Shown: piece by piece, positions 1-11,260 of the stretch
Position numbering within the stretch: the first letter of the stretch is position 1
Layout of the letters: each line of letters begins with the position of its first letter
NCBI GenBank assembly: GCA_026545765.1
Contig: JAIFAC010000114.1
Span: 113,056 to 177,055 of the forward strand
DNA length: 64,000 nt
Source: Plantago major
Lineage: Eukaryota; Streptophyta; Magnoliopsida; Lamiales; Plantaginaceae
Direction: 5' to 3'
The notes under the pieces: model-generated
What the model was told of the DNA's origin: nothing
Seen by the model: only the letters and a program-made list of their open reading frames with translations
Databases searched by the model: none
Program-made: the position numbers and the translations under genes

Positions 1-1144
1 GCAAAATCGGGGAAGTTAAGCAAATACGCTGATTTGGACGTTGCACGGAGTTCGAGGTGTCGAAACATGACATGTGACCAACCAATGGAAGATAATTGAA
101 GATGCTACAACATTATAGAAGACCACTTTTCAAGGAAACAAAGTTACGAAGCTCGAAATCAAAGAACGAAGAAAATATATTCGAACTTGCTGAAATCAAA
201 GGACAGCAGTCGACTGTCGACCGCAGAAGGCCTTGTGCGGTCCACTGTTGACCGCAGTGATGAAGAATCATCTGGAAATAGGCTTTTCCTGGCCTGTCAG
301 GCTAGAGCCCGCCTTTCAAACCTTCCTTAATGATCAATGGCATCCAGAGCTTGGGATTTACAGTATAAATAAGACCTTTAGGTTCTCATAATCATTCACT
401 GCTCACAAAGCAGCTCTCCTGAGAGAGAACCAGTCCTCAGGGATGTGGAACCCCAAAACCGTTAGTCGTCAAGCATCAGAATGAGGAAACCCTAGAAGCA
501 TCACGAAAACATCAGAGACTAAGCTTTTTCTTCTTTCTTTCTTTACAGTTTTCGATTTCTGTCTGTAGTAGAATACTATGAGTAGCTAACTTTCTCTTGT
601 ATAGGAAAATTGCCGAAACTCTGCTGTTGCTACTTCTTTATATGTCGGGTTATATTAATGGAATAGTTATTAGACAGAATGATTATACAACTCTATACAT
701 CCTTCGTGATGTGATGTTCTGCTGAGTGACACAGTAATTTCATTGAACTGAGTACGGGTACTCGTGCCGACTACACCATGACACCATAGTATTATGCCCT
801 GTTGTCGTTAGAGGTAATCGCGTAGGATATTAACTAGGAAGTTGGGAGTAGCATACCAAGAGGGAGGTCGGGGGTCCTTTACACCATCAAATACATCAAG
901 TCACTTAGGGTTTATTGTGAATTAATCATCTATTTACTTTCAATCTGTTTGATGTCTGCACGAGAAATTAAAACGATACTTGTTTGTTCCTATGCGAAGT
1001 GTCCATGGAAAAGGACATCCCGAGTTAACTTACTGCTATTGCTGTCAGTTTTTGAGCTTCCGACTAATATAAATTTAATCTTTGATTGCAATTGAGAATT
1101 ACAAGTACTATATACACCGCATTCAAATTCCCAAGTGCACATCA
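1..1144 (+). repeat. 5' LTR (left end outside or at window edge) of the oldest Athila-like element
   Basis: The stretch ends in GCACATCA immediately before a tRNA-Asp-type primer-binding site, exactly as the Athila LTRs elsewhere in this window end in GACACATCA a few bases before theirs. A TATA box lies near 364, so U3 is to its left and R/U5 to its right. No ORF of note is present. The left LTR terminus is not recognisable, so the LTR may begin before the window. Lineage is inferred from the LTR end, PBS and downstream gag. Confidence 0.7.
364..371 (+). promoter_or_regulatory. TATA box of the level-0 LTR
   Basis: TATAAATA lies in an otherwise mixed-composition LTR, followed by a pyrimidine-rich stretch and CTCATAATCATTC, a plausible transcription start about 30 bases downstream. 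The position fits a U3/R boundary. Prediction from motif only. Confidence 0.5.
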
Positions 1145-1149
1145 AAATT

Positions 1150-1167
1150 TGACACCGCTGCGGGGGA
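1150..1167 (+). other. Primer-binding site, tRNA-Asp type, mutated
   Basis: TGACACCGCTGCGGGGGA resembles the complement of the 3' end of plant tRNA-Asp and the intact PBS TGGCGCCGCTGCCGGGGA of the other Athila copies, with a few mismatches. It sits five bases after the LTR end, the same spacing as in the other copies. The stretch 1168-1511 behind it is untranslated leader in which I see no gene. Confidence 0.65.
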
Positions 1168-1511
1168 AACTTGACCGCTTAAACAAGTTTTGATCGTCCG
1201 AGATAAGGTGAAATCTTCTTTCGATTTAATTAATGCACCGTCTTTCAATTCATATAGCATAAACCAAAAAAATTATATATAACTCAATAAATAAATTTTC
1301 ACAGGGAAAAATCCAAAAATATTTTATTTCTAGTATTAGTTTGTTTCCTTATCAAAAACCCAAAAATACGCATCTTTAGATTTCTGTTTATTATCTTTCC
1401 ATTATTATCTATCTGTACCTGCGATATTTTGTCTGTTAGTCTTTATGCAAGGCAGGAGAAGTGCAAAAAGACATAGATAAGCTTGAGAGACGTAGACTGT
1501 TTACCGCCACC

Positions 1512-1706
1512 ATGGAATCATCTATCAACATAAGTGGAGAAGGGAACAGGAACGATAATCCATCTAGGAATGTCACAACTTCTGAACTTGAGCAGCTACT
1601 TAAGATTTGACTTGAGATCCAAGCTGAGAGGGAACAGTTGGAACAAGAAAGGCTAAGGATAGCCGAGGCAAGGTTGAGGCTAGATGAGAATCGAAGAAGG
1701 GATAAC
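1512..1706 (+). pseudogene. gag: Gag N-terminus of the level-0 Athila-like element
   Basis: The ATG has a strong context (CCGCCACCATGG) and opens a frame starting MESSINISGEG, continuing into a Glu/Arg-rich helix (EQERLRIAEARLRLDENRRRDN). One in-frame TGA breaks it near 1608. The frame is cut at 1706 by a solo LTR that duplicated ATAAC, and resumes at 2967. Gag would form the cytoplasmic virus-like particle. The function is by family analogy and the copy is defective. Confidence 0.6.
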
Positions 1707-2961
1707 TGATGTGCTCAAATTATTACTTAGAAAACAAGTAGAAAGCAGTTGTTGTAGATAGACAATGCTAACAACAAAATCGTTCGCTAAGAAATCAATT
1801 AAGCTACCACAACGGTTTGAAAGCAAACAGTTACTACTTGTGAAAACAGATTGATTTGTAAGTTGGTTGTTTCTAAAAACTAGAAATAGATAAAGTAGAT
1901 AACTATTTTTAACGATGAGAGAAGATGAACACAGTAGTAATGATCAGGTAATGCTAATTCGTTCTAGGACAATCATTCATATTTGTCACACGGTCGGTGT
2001 ACATAAATCGATCAATCCAACCTCAATCAATCGTCATTTGAATATTTTGAACTAGATAAATCGTAGGTCGTTAATCCACGATCCTTAACCGAAAATGATT
2101 TTGAAAGTCTTGAACTAGCTTATTGGATTGAAGGTTTTTACGAAGATTTTGAACTAGACTAACCTATATGAACGAATCCTAACACTAGAAACGAATATGC
2201 AAAACCGTCACATAGCTACCTTGTTCGGAGTGGTTTAGCTACTCATAGTAGAAGCAAAGATTAAAGAATTCGAAGTATTGTACATGATAAACTTAAACAT
2301 ATTGATAATCGAACGCAAGCTCATACAAATCGATAAACAATAGTAACACGAATCGAAGAGATAAACGATGGAGAATTATCAAATATTACTAGAAATTCGA
2401 TATCAATCCTTCAACAATGGTGAAAACCAAGCTCCAATTATGTCTCAATGTCAAAGTATGAATATGGAACTTTTTCTAAGAACTAGGTTAAAAGAAAGTA
2501 TGACAGAAAAAATCCAAATTCTAAGCTAATAAGGAAGACAAAAATATGTTCTGGACTTCGCCAAGGACCAATTTCCTCATGTGAGCCTCTACAATACCCA
2601 AGAATTAGCCTCAGAATTCTGCCGCTGGCAAAATCCTCGTCAGAAGTAGTCTTCTTTTGTCGCAATATATATCGCCTCGCATAATCTCGCTGCGGCGGAC
2701 CGATTTCCTCGCCGCGGTGAGCCTCTCTGCAGCTCAAACCTTCCAACTTCATAAAATCTAGCCGCGGCGGAAAGAATCCCTCGCCGCGACGAGCCATGCT
2801 AAGCAGCTTTTTCCCGTTTTAGCTTAAAATCTTTAATTCCTGCAAAAGGAAAGCAAACACCAAAGCGTAAAATTGTACAAAAACCACTATAAAACTAAGA
2901 ACAAAGACTAACAAAGACCGCTAAAAAGGACTAAATGAGACTCTAAATTATCGTCTCATCA
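1707..2961 (-). mobile_element. Solo LTR, family A, inserted in gag of the level-0 element
   Basis: Read on minus it begins TGATGAGACGATAATTTAGA and ends GAGCACATCA, matching the second solo LTR at 14167-15540 over its whole length. It is flanked by a perfect 5-bp TSD, ATAAC, at 1702-1706 and 2962-2966. No internal region is present, so it arose by unequal recombination between the two LTRs of a full element. It holds GC palindromes such as CTCGCCGCGACGAG (2780-2793). The short ORFs in it are shadows. Confidence 0.93.
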
Positions 2962-2966
2962 ATAAC

Positions 2967-3700
2967 TACGCAAGGTGGAACTAGTGGACGAAGACGACAG
3001 ACCCATGCGCGACTATGTTATGCCAAGACTTACACCGCATACCTCGAGCATCTATCTTGAGGGGATTGCGAGAGAATATGATCTGAAGGGCACTCATCTG
3101 AACCAACTACCGCACTTCTACGGGAACCCAGCCGAGGACTCGATGCACTTTATGATGGAATTCTACGCGATAGTTGGAGGTATACCATTGAACGGGCTCA
3201 CTGAATGTTAGCTTAGAAGAAGGGTTTTCCCTAGCTGCCTTAAGGACAAAGCAAAGAACTTGCTTATCTCACTACAGCCAAGCAGCTTAACTACTTGGGA
3301 CGAGGTCTTCAATAAATGTATGCTCAGATACTTCCCATTGAAGAAGACATCCAACCTAAAGAGCCAAATCCAAAACTCTAACCAATTTGACGGAGAAACC
3401 TTCTACGAAGCGTGGGAAAGATACAAGGATCTATTTGACAGATGACCAAGGCACTCTTACACGCTGTTTGACAAGGTCAACAACTTGTACAAGGGAATTG
3501 ACTCTATCAGTCAAGCACTTATTGACGAGGCGTGTCAAAGAAACCTGTTGGATGTATTCCCAAGAAGAGTTTGGGAAGTATATGAGAACCTCAGCAAAAC
3601 TCCATGCAAAAGGGACGAGGAAGAAGTACCCGATCTAAGAAACTTCGTGCTGTCATGGAGGTTCCATTGGGAATGATCCTAAAAAGGTTAGATGATATAG
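2967..3700 (+). pseudogene. gag: Gag core (Retrotrans_gag) of the level-0 Athila-like element
   Basis: After the solo LTR the gag frame continues with a typical Athila/Tat gag. There is a leader helix, then HLNQLPHFYGNPAEDSMHFM, the stretch VFPSCLKDKAKNLLISLQPS with SLTTWDEVFNKCMLRYFP, and FYEAWERYKDLFDR. These are the hallmarks of Retrotrans_gag (PF03732). Stops occur near 3211 and 3445 and the frame shifts several times. The part after 3450 (CPRHSYTLFDKVNNLYKGID) matches the normal continuation. Capsid function is inferred; this copy cannot make full-length Gag. Confidence 0.75.
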
Positions 3701-4271
3701 AAGCCGAATTATCCAAGGTAGAGTCCGAAGAAGAGGATGGACTTAAGGAACCATCTGAGGAGGCAAACTACATTCAAGATTGTGGACCATCAACAAATCG
3801 AACTCCTCCGCCAGGTCGAACCTGACACGAAGTTAGACAACACCGCAGTCGACATTTGACTCCCATAACACCGGTAAGAGTAACCGCACCGACCACACCA
3901 GCTCAATCGGAAATACCCTTTTTGTAGGGGAAGACCCATTTCATCATTAAGGAGTTGAAGGCGGTAAGGGACTTTATGGAAAAGCAAAAGGAAATGGATG
4001 ACAAGGTGGAGGCCTTTATTGAAAAAGCAGATGAAAAGCTATGCAGGATAAACGAGAAGGTAGAAGAGGTAGAGAGAAGCCTGGTAAACGTAACAGAAAG
4101 GATGATGATGCTTTTGGAGAAACATGATGAGGGAAAAGAAGAAGAAGAAGAATGTGAAGAAGAGGAGGACGCCATAATGCGGATAGATGCGGAAGAAAAG
4201 TGGACTTTCGAAAAATTTCTCGATAAGCTTTCTCACTCTCACTTTAATTTTACCTTATCCAGTGAATTATG
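3701..4271 (+). pseudogene. Gag C-terminal acidic coiled-coil region, cut by Copia-1
   Basis: From 3955 a frame encodes a heptad-rich helix (MKAVRDFMEKQKEMDDKVEAF then EKVEEVERSL) followed by a Glu-rich stretch. In Athila-type elements a variable charged spacer separates gag from protease, which fits this position. The frame runs directly into the copia LTR that starts at 4272. The sequence to the right of this break lies beyond the window, after the outer end of Copia-1. The opposite-strand Ser-rich ORFs here are shadows. Confidence 0.5.
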
Positions 4272-5962
4272 TGTTGGTCTAGATAACGGCAAAGTAAAAG
4301 ACTGGGGGGGGGGGTGTGAATAGTCTTTTCAAACTTTTGTCGATAAAACAGTTTCTCAGATATCTTTACAGGTATCTGATACTTATATTTAGAGAGCGGA
4401 AGTCTTTTTTGATAAGTACACGTGTTAGCAAGCTATAAAGTGTGTAAGTACTCCGCAAGTAATTAAAAAAATAAGTAAAGTGCAGTAAGTAAATAACACA
4501 AAGCTTTATAGTGGTATCTGAGGGTGGCGTAATCCCTCAAATAATCCACTCGCCCTTTCTTAGGACTTGAATCTACAAAGATAAGATGATGAGTTCTCCT
4601 TATAAAATCCTATATCTTGATCCCTTTAACACTAGGTTGCCAACCAAGTGTTCCCCTGAGTTATTCCCTGGCATTCTGAGCTAAATACTTCCTCTACTCA
4701 GTAACCTTTGAGCTATTCCTTAGTTTACCAAACTAAGTACTTCCTGTGCTCAAAGCCTGTTTGGTGTTGGTTATGGTAGTTTGTCAGATGAGCTTTCTTT
4801 ATAACTTGTTCAGTTATCTTTCATAGAGCTCTTAAAGTCAGTCTTCCTTAATACTCTTCACAGTGTATGGGAAGTTGTTCTTTACAGACCCAAGTCTTTT
4901 TTTTATGGTAAGGGTGGATTCAAGCTCCTATATTGCACCAAACATGAAAAAGTTCCTTAGTTACAAATCGATTAGTAGATCTACCTTTCCAAAAATACAT
5001 ACTAGCAAGTCTACTAATGCGTATGAAGCCGCTTAAAACCCCGTATCACAACACATGAGGCTAGATCCGCTTAATATATACTATAATATAAAAATTATGG
5101 AGGTTTATAAGAATTGAACCAAATACACTAGTCTTGTTGTTTGTTCAAGAGAATGAATCTCAGATATCAGTTGCAACTTCATCTTTGGATTCAACTCTTT
5201 CACAATGAACAATGCTTGGTAAGGATTAGGACACTTAGAACTTTCATGCTACTTAGAATTCAAGAGCTTTAGTTGCAACAGTAAGCTAGCGAGCAAGTAG
5301 GTAGAAGGCTTGTATGCTTGAATGTAAGTTGTGTTCAGTGAAGTTCAAGGTGTGTTTTAAGCATTCTAAATGATGATATTTATAGTTGAATTTAAAGCCG
5401 TTTGAGAAGTGGCCGTCAGGGTCTTTGAAATTCAAACTATTGATATCTGAAAATAGTACTGCAGTGAGCTTTGTCTCTTTTAAGAGATTTCCTCTTTTGT
5501 TCAGACATCTCTGTCTGCATAATAAATGCAATGTACTATATTTGTCATGTAGTCTCAACAGATAGGTGCAAGGTAGCTGAGCCTTGACATACTTCTTTCT
5601 CAGTAACCTTTACTCCTCAGATATCTATTAAGAAACTTGTTCTTTGAGAAACACTTATTTCTTAAAGGTGTCTGGCAAGACGTTTCTGAGGAGACATTTG
5701 TCCTTAGTCTTCAGGAATCTTGTGCAGTCTCTTGATCTTCAAAAATTGAGTTCCTCTACTGGATGCTTACTTCTTGGTCTTCTTCAAAGATATACAATTT
5801 ACATTCTCAGACCTAACATCCTATACAAGATTTTCTAGACTAACATACTCAGTAAAGTTCCTCTTTTACAATGTTCAAGTGAACTAAGAGTACTAGTTAC
5901 CTTTTTGAGCTAAGATAAGTCATAGAGGTTGTTAATCAAAACCTAAACAGATATTCCTAACA
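4272..5962 (-). repeat. 3' LTR of Copia-1
   Basis: The + strand limits are TGTTGGTC...CCTAACA, shared with the two LTRs of Copia-2 and the 5' LTR of Copia-3. A poly-G run of about 10 lies at 4304-4313 where the sister LTRs also have G-rich runs. It carries many AGATATCT-like motifs (for example 4357-4365, 5442-5449 and 5619-5626). No gene is present. Confidence 0.92.
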
Positions 5963-5982
5963 AATTTCTCCCCTTTTTGATC
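5963..5982 (-). other. Polypurine tract of Copia-1 and following 3' untranslated stretch
   Basis: Read on minus, CAAAAAGGGGAGAAATT directly abuts the LTR and would prime plus-strand DNA synthesis. The same arrangement is seen at 19201 in Copia-2. Between this tract and the end of ORF2 (5983-6336) is 3' untranslated sequence with several AGATAY motifs and no gene. Confidence 0.8.
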
Positions 5983-6336
5983 AGTCAACGATGACTATCT
6001 AAAAACCTAACATGACATGGACGAGGAAACAATCCAACACTTAAATATACTTATGATCTTTTCAATACATGTATTCAAGTACAAAAATTAAACATCAACC
6101 AAATCACAAGGTGTGATCTTTGCTGACAAGTTATGTTTTTATAGATTGATATCTGAGAGTAGGTTCATCAGATAAATTACAATTGAGTTCACAGATACCT
6201 TTTACAAAATAAACAGTAAAGTACAGTCAGCAAGATTACAAAAGAAATTACATTGTTAATAAGAACAACAGGAGTATCCAAGCTCTAAGTGAACAATCTA
6301 ATTAATAAGTCTTCAAGTCTTCAGCAGGCAAGTTGA

Positions 6337-6899
6337 TCAGTCTGCAAATTTCCTATCTCCAAATCTCCTTATATCATCTGAGTAGTCATATAGCAGTGTC
6401 ATGACTATCATCTCAGTGTCTTGCAATTTCATAGATTTCTCTGTAGGATTTGGTAGAATTCTTCTTCACAAACTGTTTTATTGACGTATATTTCTCCCAC
6501 CTCCAGGAATGCTCAATCTTGATATCTGATAATTTGTTGTATTCATAAATGATCTTCAGATATTTGATGTCACCCTTGAATTGTTCTTCAGTCATGTAGA
6601 ATGACTCATAGGATTCGACAACAGGCCTTAGCTTTATGTCTGTCCCAGTTAGGTTTGGGATTCTTTGCACATCATCAGGTTTACCATAAGGACATTCTTC
6701 GGCCAGGTCTTTTCTCATTTCTTTTAGTCTGGTTATGACTTCAAAGTCTAACCAATTTTTGACATGATTTGGATTAACCAAGACAGGCTTGTCCTTTCTC
6801 CATGCTTGTAGTTGCAGAGGGATTGCTATTGGAAGTCCACCATCATTTTCCAGTAGGTGCTTGAGTTCCAATATCCAGTATCCATTCCTTTGACGAATG
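6337..6899 (-). pseudogene. ORF2 C-terminal domain, Copia-1 (cut by Athila-1)
   Basis: The main frame (6871-6413) reads LKHLLENDGG, then AWRKDKPVLVNPNHVKNWLD, ECPYGKPDDVQRIPN, ESFYMTEEQFKGDIKYLKII and HSWRWEKY. After a frameshift it ends RFGDRKFAD at 6337, exactly as in Copia-2 (19584). The domain is clearly conserved between the two copies despite the decay around it, suggesting selection on it while the family was active. I do not recognise a named domain. The frame is cut at 6899 and continues from 36644. Confidence 0.75.
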
Positions 6900-8305
6900 T
6901 GATGTGTCTAATCAAAGTTCTGAATTTATTTAAAAGCCAAGAGTTAATCCTCAACACTACGAAAACCTGTAGTGTAGTGGAGTTAACCCCGAGGTCGGTC
7001 TCTAGGGACTTAACTAGGCTGAGCTTCAGTTTATGAATAAACGTAACAATACGAAAAGCAGTAAAAGTTTGTTTGCTTCGGCAGCGAGATGATAGACTAA
7101 AGTAAATAACTACTTGCAACTACTAGAAACCGAATTGACACTAACGAGATTGAAATATGAATGGGGGAAATTATGGAGTGGTAACGTCAACAAGTTAGCT
7201 AGCAGGATATATGTGATTCACGGGATTGACTACGCAAGTTGTCACAGTCTTGAGTTCAAAAACGAATAGCACTAATGAAGGCGTCACTTCAGTTACAATC
7301 AATTTGACTAACCTACTATCACCGTTTGCAACTAACTGTTAAATCAAGCAAGACGAAAGACATTTTGGTTTGCAAGGCTTAAATGCCTAATTTAACAGTG
7401 ATTTTGTCTAGAAGATCATCATACGTGATAGCAGGAATAGCAATTAATCCAGAAAGCACAAGTAGTCGGATCCCGATGCACTTCGAATCACATAAACCCT
7501 AGCTAGCATGCATTGAATCAGTCACCACCCCATAATAGGGGTGCTTAGGTACTCATGACAAGCGAAAGCATTATCATACTAGCAATAAACATAATCTCAA
7601 GCACAAAACAGAGATTCGAATAGATTGATACAATTTTACCCTTCGTTGTCACAAACCCTAGGTAGAAATTGTAGAACGAAAACGAATCGATGCCAAAGTT
7701 GTGTAGATAATCTCCCAATCAACGTCAATCTTCGAATTACAAGGGAAAATGGTTCGATTACCTCAAATCGGGTAATTGCCTTTGAAACTAGGTCTACCTC
7801 TAGAGCAAGGTGTTGTTCTTGACAATCGAATGAATATGAAAATAATTGTGTCTTGTTCTAACTAATAGAAATGAGAAAACCTAAGTCTGGGCGAATTAGG
7901 AGACGAAATCGCAGACAATGGCAACAGAAGAAATCAAGGCCTCCAAATCAAGGCGCCAGCAAGCGATGCGCCAAATAAGAAGTTGTCGGCGACGCCATTG
8001 ATATCTAGCGCCAGCTTCTTCTGAGGACCGTTGCCCTTTGATGCCTTTTGACTCCAATTATTGATATTTTGGCCTTCCCGCTCCACTTCTAGCATCCATA
8101 CGAGGCATTGGAACTCCATATCTTGTAGATGCATATAAAATACACCTTTTTGCCTTCAATTAGCGTGGTTTTAGCCAAATACCTACAAAACACACAAAGA
8201 ACAAAACAAGTAACAATACTCTAGGAAAACTAATAAAACTACACTCGAGGATGACAAAAAGACAGTTAAAATGACCAGATGAGACGATGTAAAACCGACT
8301 CATCA
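6900..8305 (-). repeat. 3' LTR of Athila-1
   Basis: The + strand limits are TGATGTGTC...CGACTCATCA, the inverse of the family B LTR (TGATGAGTCG...GACACATCA). It is homologous to the LTRs at 12701, 31300, 35306, 42305 and 49615. GC-rich GGCG/CGCC repeats lie around 7930-8010, in the U3 position where the other copies have perfect palindromes. No gene; small ORFs here are shadows. Confidence 0.92.
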
Positions 8306-8324
8306 AACACCCCAAACCGAACCT
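8306..8324 (-). other. Polypurine tract of Athila-1
   Basis: On minus, GGTTCGGTTTGGGGTGTT runs directly into the 3' LTR. Nearly the same purine-rich sequence precedes the 3' LTRs at 31300 and 49615, so it is the family PPT. Confidence 0.75.
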
Positions 8325-10067
8325 TTGCTTATCCTCAAGCAACAGACTCTCTAAAAAACCTAGAAAAAGCAAAAAACACATAGACACAAAATAAAGTCTA
8401 GCTCCCAAGCTACCGAGTCTACGATTGCACATAATAAGCCCAAGAAATGCAGAAGCTTTGACATCACACTGACAAGTTTAAGAAGTTCGTTTCCAAAGTA
8501 AATAGAACTTATGTCTAACACAGCAGTCCCTCACAAGTGGATCCTATGCGTCTATTCTCTCACAATCCCTAAGTGTCTAGTCAGCAATCACCAAGAATAT
8601 AAAGAGATAATGAAGGTGAATTCGCCACAAAGATGCCTCAAATACCTCATGCAATGTACTCAATCGCTAAGTCAAGGGACTTTTTCATAGCTCAGAATAA
8701 TCAAAAGATACTCATAAAAGGCGCTATTCTCTCTTTTTTCAATATATATATATTTTTCATTCTTTGCATACTCTTTTTTGTAGTCTTATACATGACCCAT
8801 ATGCTTGTATATTTTTTCTGTCTCAATTTTTTGGTAGTGTCTGTTTTATCGAAAGTCCGTGACTTTTGTAAGTACGTTTGTGTACACACCATCAACCCTT
8901 ACGGACATATAGCTTTAAAAGGCCACACCGTATATATAGGTAGTATCCAAACGTGCTCAACACGACTAACGGTGGTAACTAGTACCATAGATCCACCGAG
9001 ACTTATTTTATTTGTTTGAGAGAACGAACAACCGAATACGCCTTTATCAATACAAGTAGGGTACATAAACCTCCTCCCCAAACTCGTTCTTGGAATGAGT
9101 TCGCATAAGCAAATAAGAATGTAAAACATGTCGCTCATTATACTTAACTTACACAGTACACATGAGAATGATGAGGCTCAAACAAGGAGTTTGCACTTCC
9201 TAATTAAATCACACAAAGCGCCGTACAACATTTTATCATTGGCTACGGTTTACTCACAGACTTTTTGGACTACAGAATTAGAACAGATTTCTATTTACAA
9301 CAGAAATGAACTTAGCAAACTTAAACATGCAAACTGCTAATAGTCAAGGATCAGTCAGAGCAAATAAACAAGTTTAGTACATGCAATAGACACTCGACTT
9401 GGGAGATAGACTTAGACTCAACAGACTGAATAAGAAATACAAAACAAAGTACGAAATACTGAGAAAGAAACACATCCGAAAACATGCAAGTAAGAAGCCT
9501 AAGGCAGATCAAAACTCGAAACACCCCTCCCCAAACCTAAACTCGTGCTCGCCCTCGAGCAAACGAGTGAAAAGAGAAAAAGAAGAGAGTTGATAAGACA
9601 GAGGCTTCCCTGATTGAAGGTTTCCAAGATGCAAAGAAGGTTGAGGAGATGACCTGATACTCAAGAAGAACGTCAGAAAACAAAGAACCGAGCTAGTAGG
9701 GAAAGGAAGGAGGGTTTTAAAAAGAAAGGAACTGGCGTTCGCCAGTTAGTTTCTATTAGTCGATCGCATCTTCTGCCAATCAAGGCCGCCAATGACTAGC
9801 AAAGTTAATCGCTTCGCCAGCCTTAATCGCGTGCTAATTAGTTTCTGTTGGTCGAATGGAATCGCCAGTCAACTAGCGAAGCTAACTGGCGTACGCCAGT
9901 TAGTTTTTGTTAGCCAACTGGCGTTCGCCATTAGTAAACTGGCGTCTCCAGTTTACTGCATTCCAATGTTTTGCCCACTTTTAACCTTCTAGCTCAATTA
10001 GACTCGACTAAAAATAACAAAATACACTAAATGAAAAAACAAGAACTATGCTAACTTACCTAGCCAC
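8325..10067 (-). other. 3' noncoding region of Athila-1 between IN and the PPT
   Basis: No convincing gene is present; ORFs up to 128 codons show no recognisable domain. It aligns (reverse-complemented) with the region before the 3' LTRs of Athila-2 (about 16500-17601 plus 31000-31299) and Athila-3 (48341-49614). The shared stretches include the tract around 9368-9405 and the one around 8960-9010. It ends with a cluster of GGCG/CGCC palindromes at 9725-9960. The conservation among elements with different coding content suggests a cis role, for example in packaging or plus-strand synthesis. Confidence 0.7.
9725..9960. repeat. Cluster of GC-rich palindromes (ACTGGCG..CGCCAGT)
   Basis: The tract contains AACTGGCGTTCGCCAGTT at 9730-9747, the perfect 20-base palindrome TAACTGGCGTACGCCAGTTA at 9883-9902, and several degenerate half-sites in about 230 bases. 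The same motif recurs in the family LTRs upstream of the TATA box. Each palindrome is CpG-containing and could form a hairpin or a dyad protein site. Confidence 0.8.
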
Positions 10068-11260
10068 TTACCGGCCAGTACTTGTTCCAGCGCGACCTGG
10101 ATCCCCCTCATCCGGATCCAAGTGGAAGTTCTCAATCTCTCCAGCAGAGTCAATAGCTTCCACATATGGCTTGACTCGCTGCCCATTCACCTTGAATGTC
10201 TCCTCAGTTCCCAAGTGTTGGAGTTCAACGGCTCCATGAGGAGCCACCGAGACTATCTTGAAGGGTCCATCCCAGCGGGTTCGAAGTTTACCTGGAAAGA
10301 ATTTAAAACGTGAATTGAACAACAAAGCTTTCTTACCAGGTATTAGTTCCTTCCGGAAAATGTTGTGGTCATGGTACTTCTTGGTTTTCTCCTTGTATAT
10401 CTTCGCGTTCTCGAACGCATTCAATCACAACTCATCTTGCTCAGATAGTTGTAGAAGTTGTTGCTCTCATGCTTAGTCCTGCTCCATGTTGAGCTCTGAA
10501 ATTGCCTAATGAGCCTTGTGCTGCAATTCCACGGGTAGATGGCAAGCTTTCCCATACACGAGATGGTAGGGGGTAGTCCCAATCACTGTCTTGTAACTGG
10601 TGCGGTATGCCCATAATGCATCCGGTAACTTTTCAGCCCAATCCTTCCTGTTAGGGCACACCACTTGCTCTAGAATCTACTTGATCTGTCGGTTATTGAC
10701 CTCCACTTGACCAGATGTCTGTGGGTGATATGGAGTGGCTACTCTGTGGTATACCCCATATTACTTCATAACACCAACATACAACCGATTCACAAAATGC
10801 TTGCCCCATCGCTTATGATTGTGCTAGGGGTACCAATGCGAGCAAATATGTCTTTGAGAAATCTAGTAACAACAGGAGCATCGTTAGTTCTAGTTGCAAC
10901 TGCTTCTACCCATTTAGTCACGTAATCAACTGCAACTAAGATGTATTCATAGCCAGAGCTAATGGGGAACGGACCCATGAAATCGATCCCCCAAACATCA
11001 AAAGGCTCAACCACTAGATTACTAGTGTGTGGCATCTCCTGTTTCTTACCAATGTTACCAGTGCGCTGGCAACGATCACAATGGAGGTAGAATGCCTAGG
11101 CGTCTTTCACCACTGTGGGCCAGAAGAATCCTGCATTGAATACCTTGTGGGCAGTTTTCGTGCCACTGTAGTGCCCTCCACATTCCATCTCGAGGCAAAA
11201 GTGCAGGATGCTTCCCTGTTCTGTTTCCAGCACACATCTCTTGAGCACATCATCAGCACC
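10068..11260 (-). pseudogene. pol: Integrase of Athila-1 (zinc-binding domain, core, C-terminal domain)
   Basis: Reading on minus, the H2C2 zinc region is split by frameshifts (GGHYSGTKTAHKVFNAGFFW then [10 protein letters not shown]). The core follows with [10 protein letters not shown], which holds the first catalytic Asp, then [21 protein letters not shown] and the second-Asp region ISDG. A weakly open stretch (10430-10790) should contain the catalytic Glu and the HPQTSGQ-type motif. The C-terminal part reads [20 protein letters not shown] then VNGQRVKPY. These are standard Athila integrase signatures. Several frameshifts make it non-functional as written. Confidence 0.88.

Noticed and set aside
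1168-1511. Possible small ORFs in the leader of the level-0 element
   Set aside because: No similarity or conserved start; it is simply the untranslated leader between PBS and gag.
3903-4242. Minus-strand Ser-rich and Phe-rich ORFs
   Set aside because: They are antisense shadows of the Glu/Lys-rich gag spacer on +, with no domain of their own.
8633-9019. 128-codon + ORF in the Athila-1 3' region, with hydrophobic runs
   Set aside because: The homologous noncoding intervals of Athila-2 and Athila-3 do not keep this frame. The hydrophobicity comes from a T-rich tract.
9725-9960. Repeated short palindromes resembling a CRISPR-like array
   Set aside because: Spacing is irregular, repeats are degenerate, there are no unique spacers of constant size, and the context is a plant retrotransposon.
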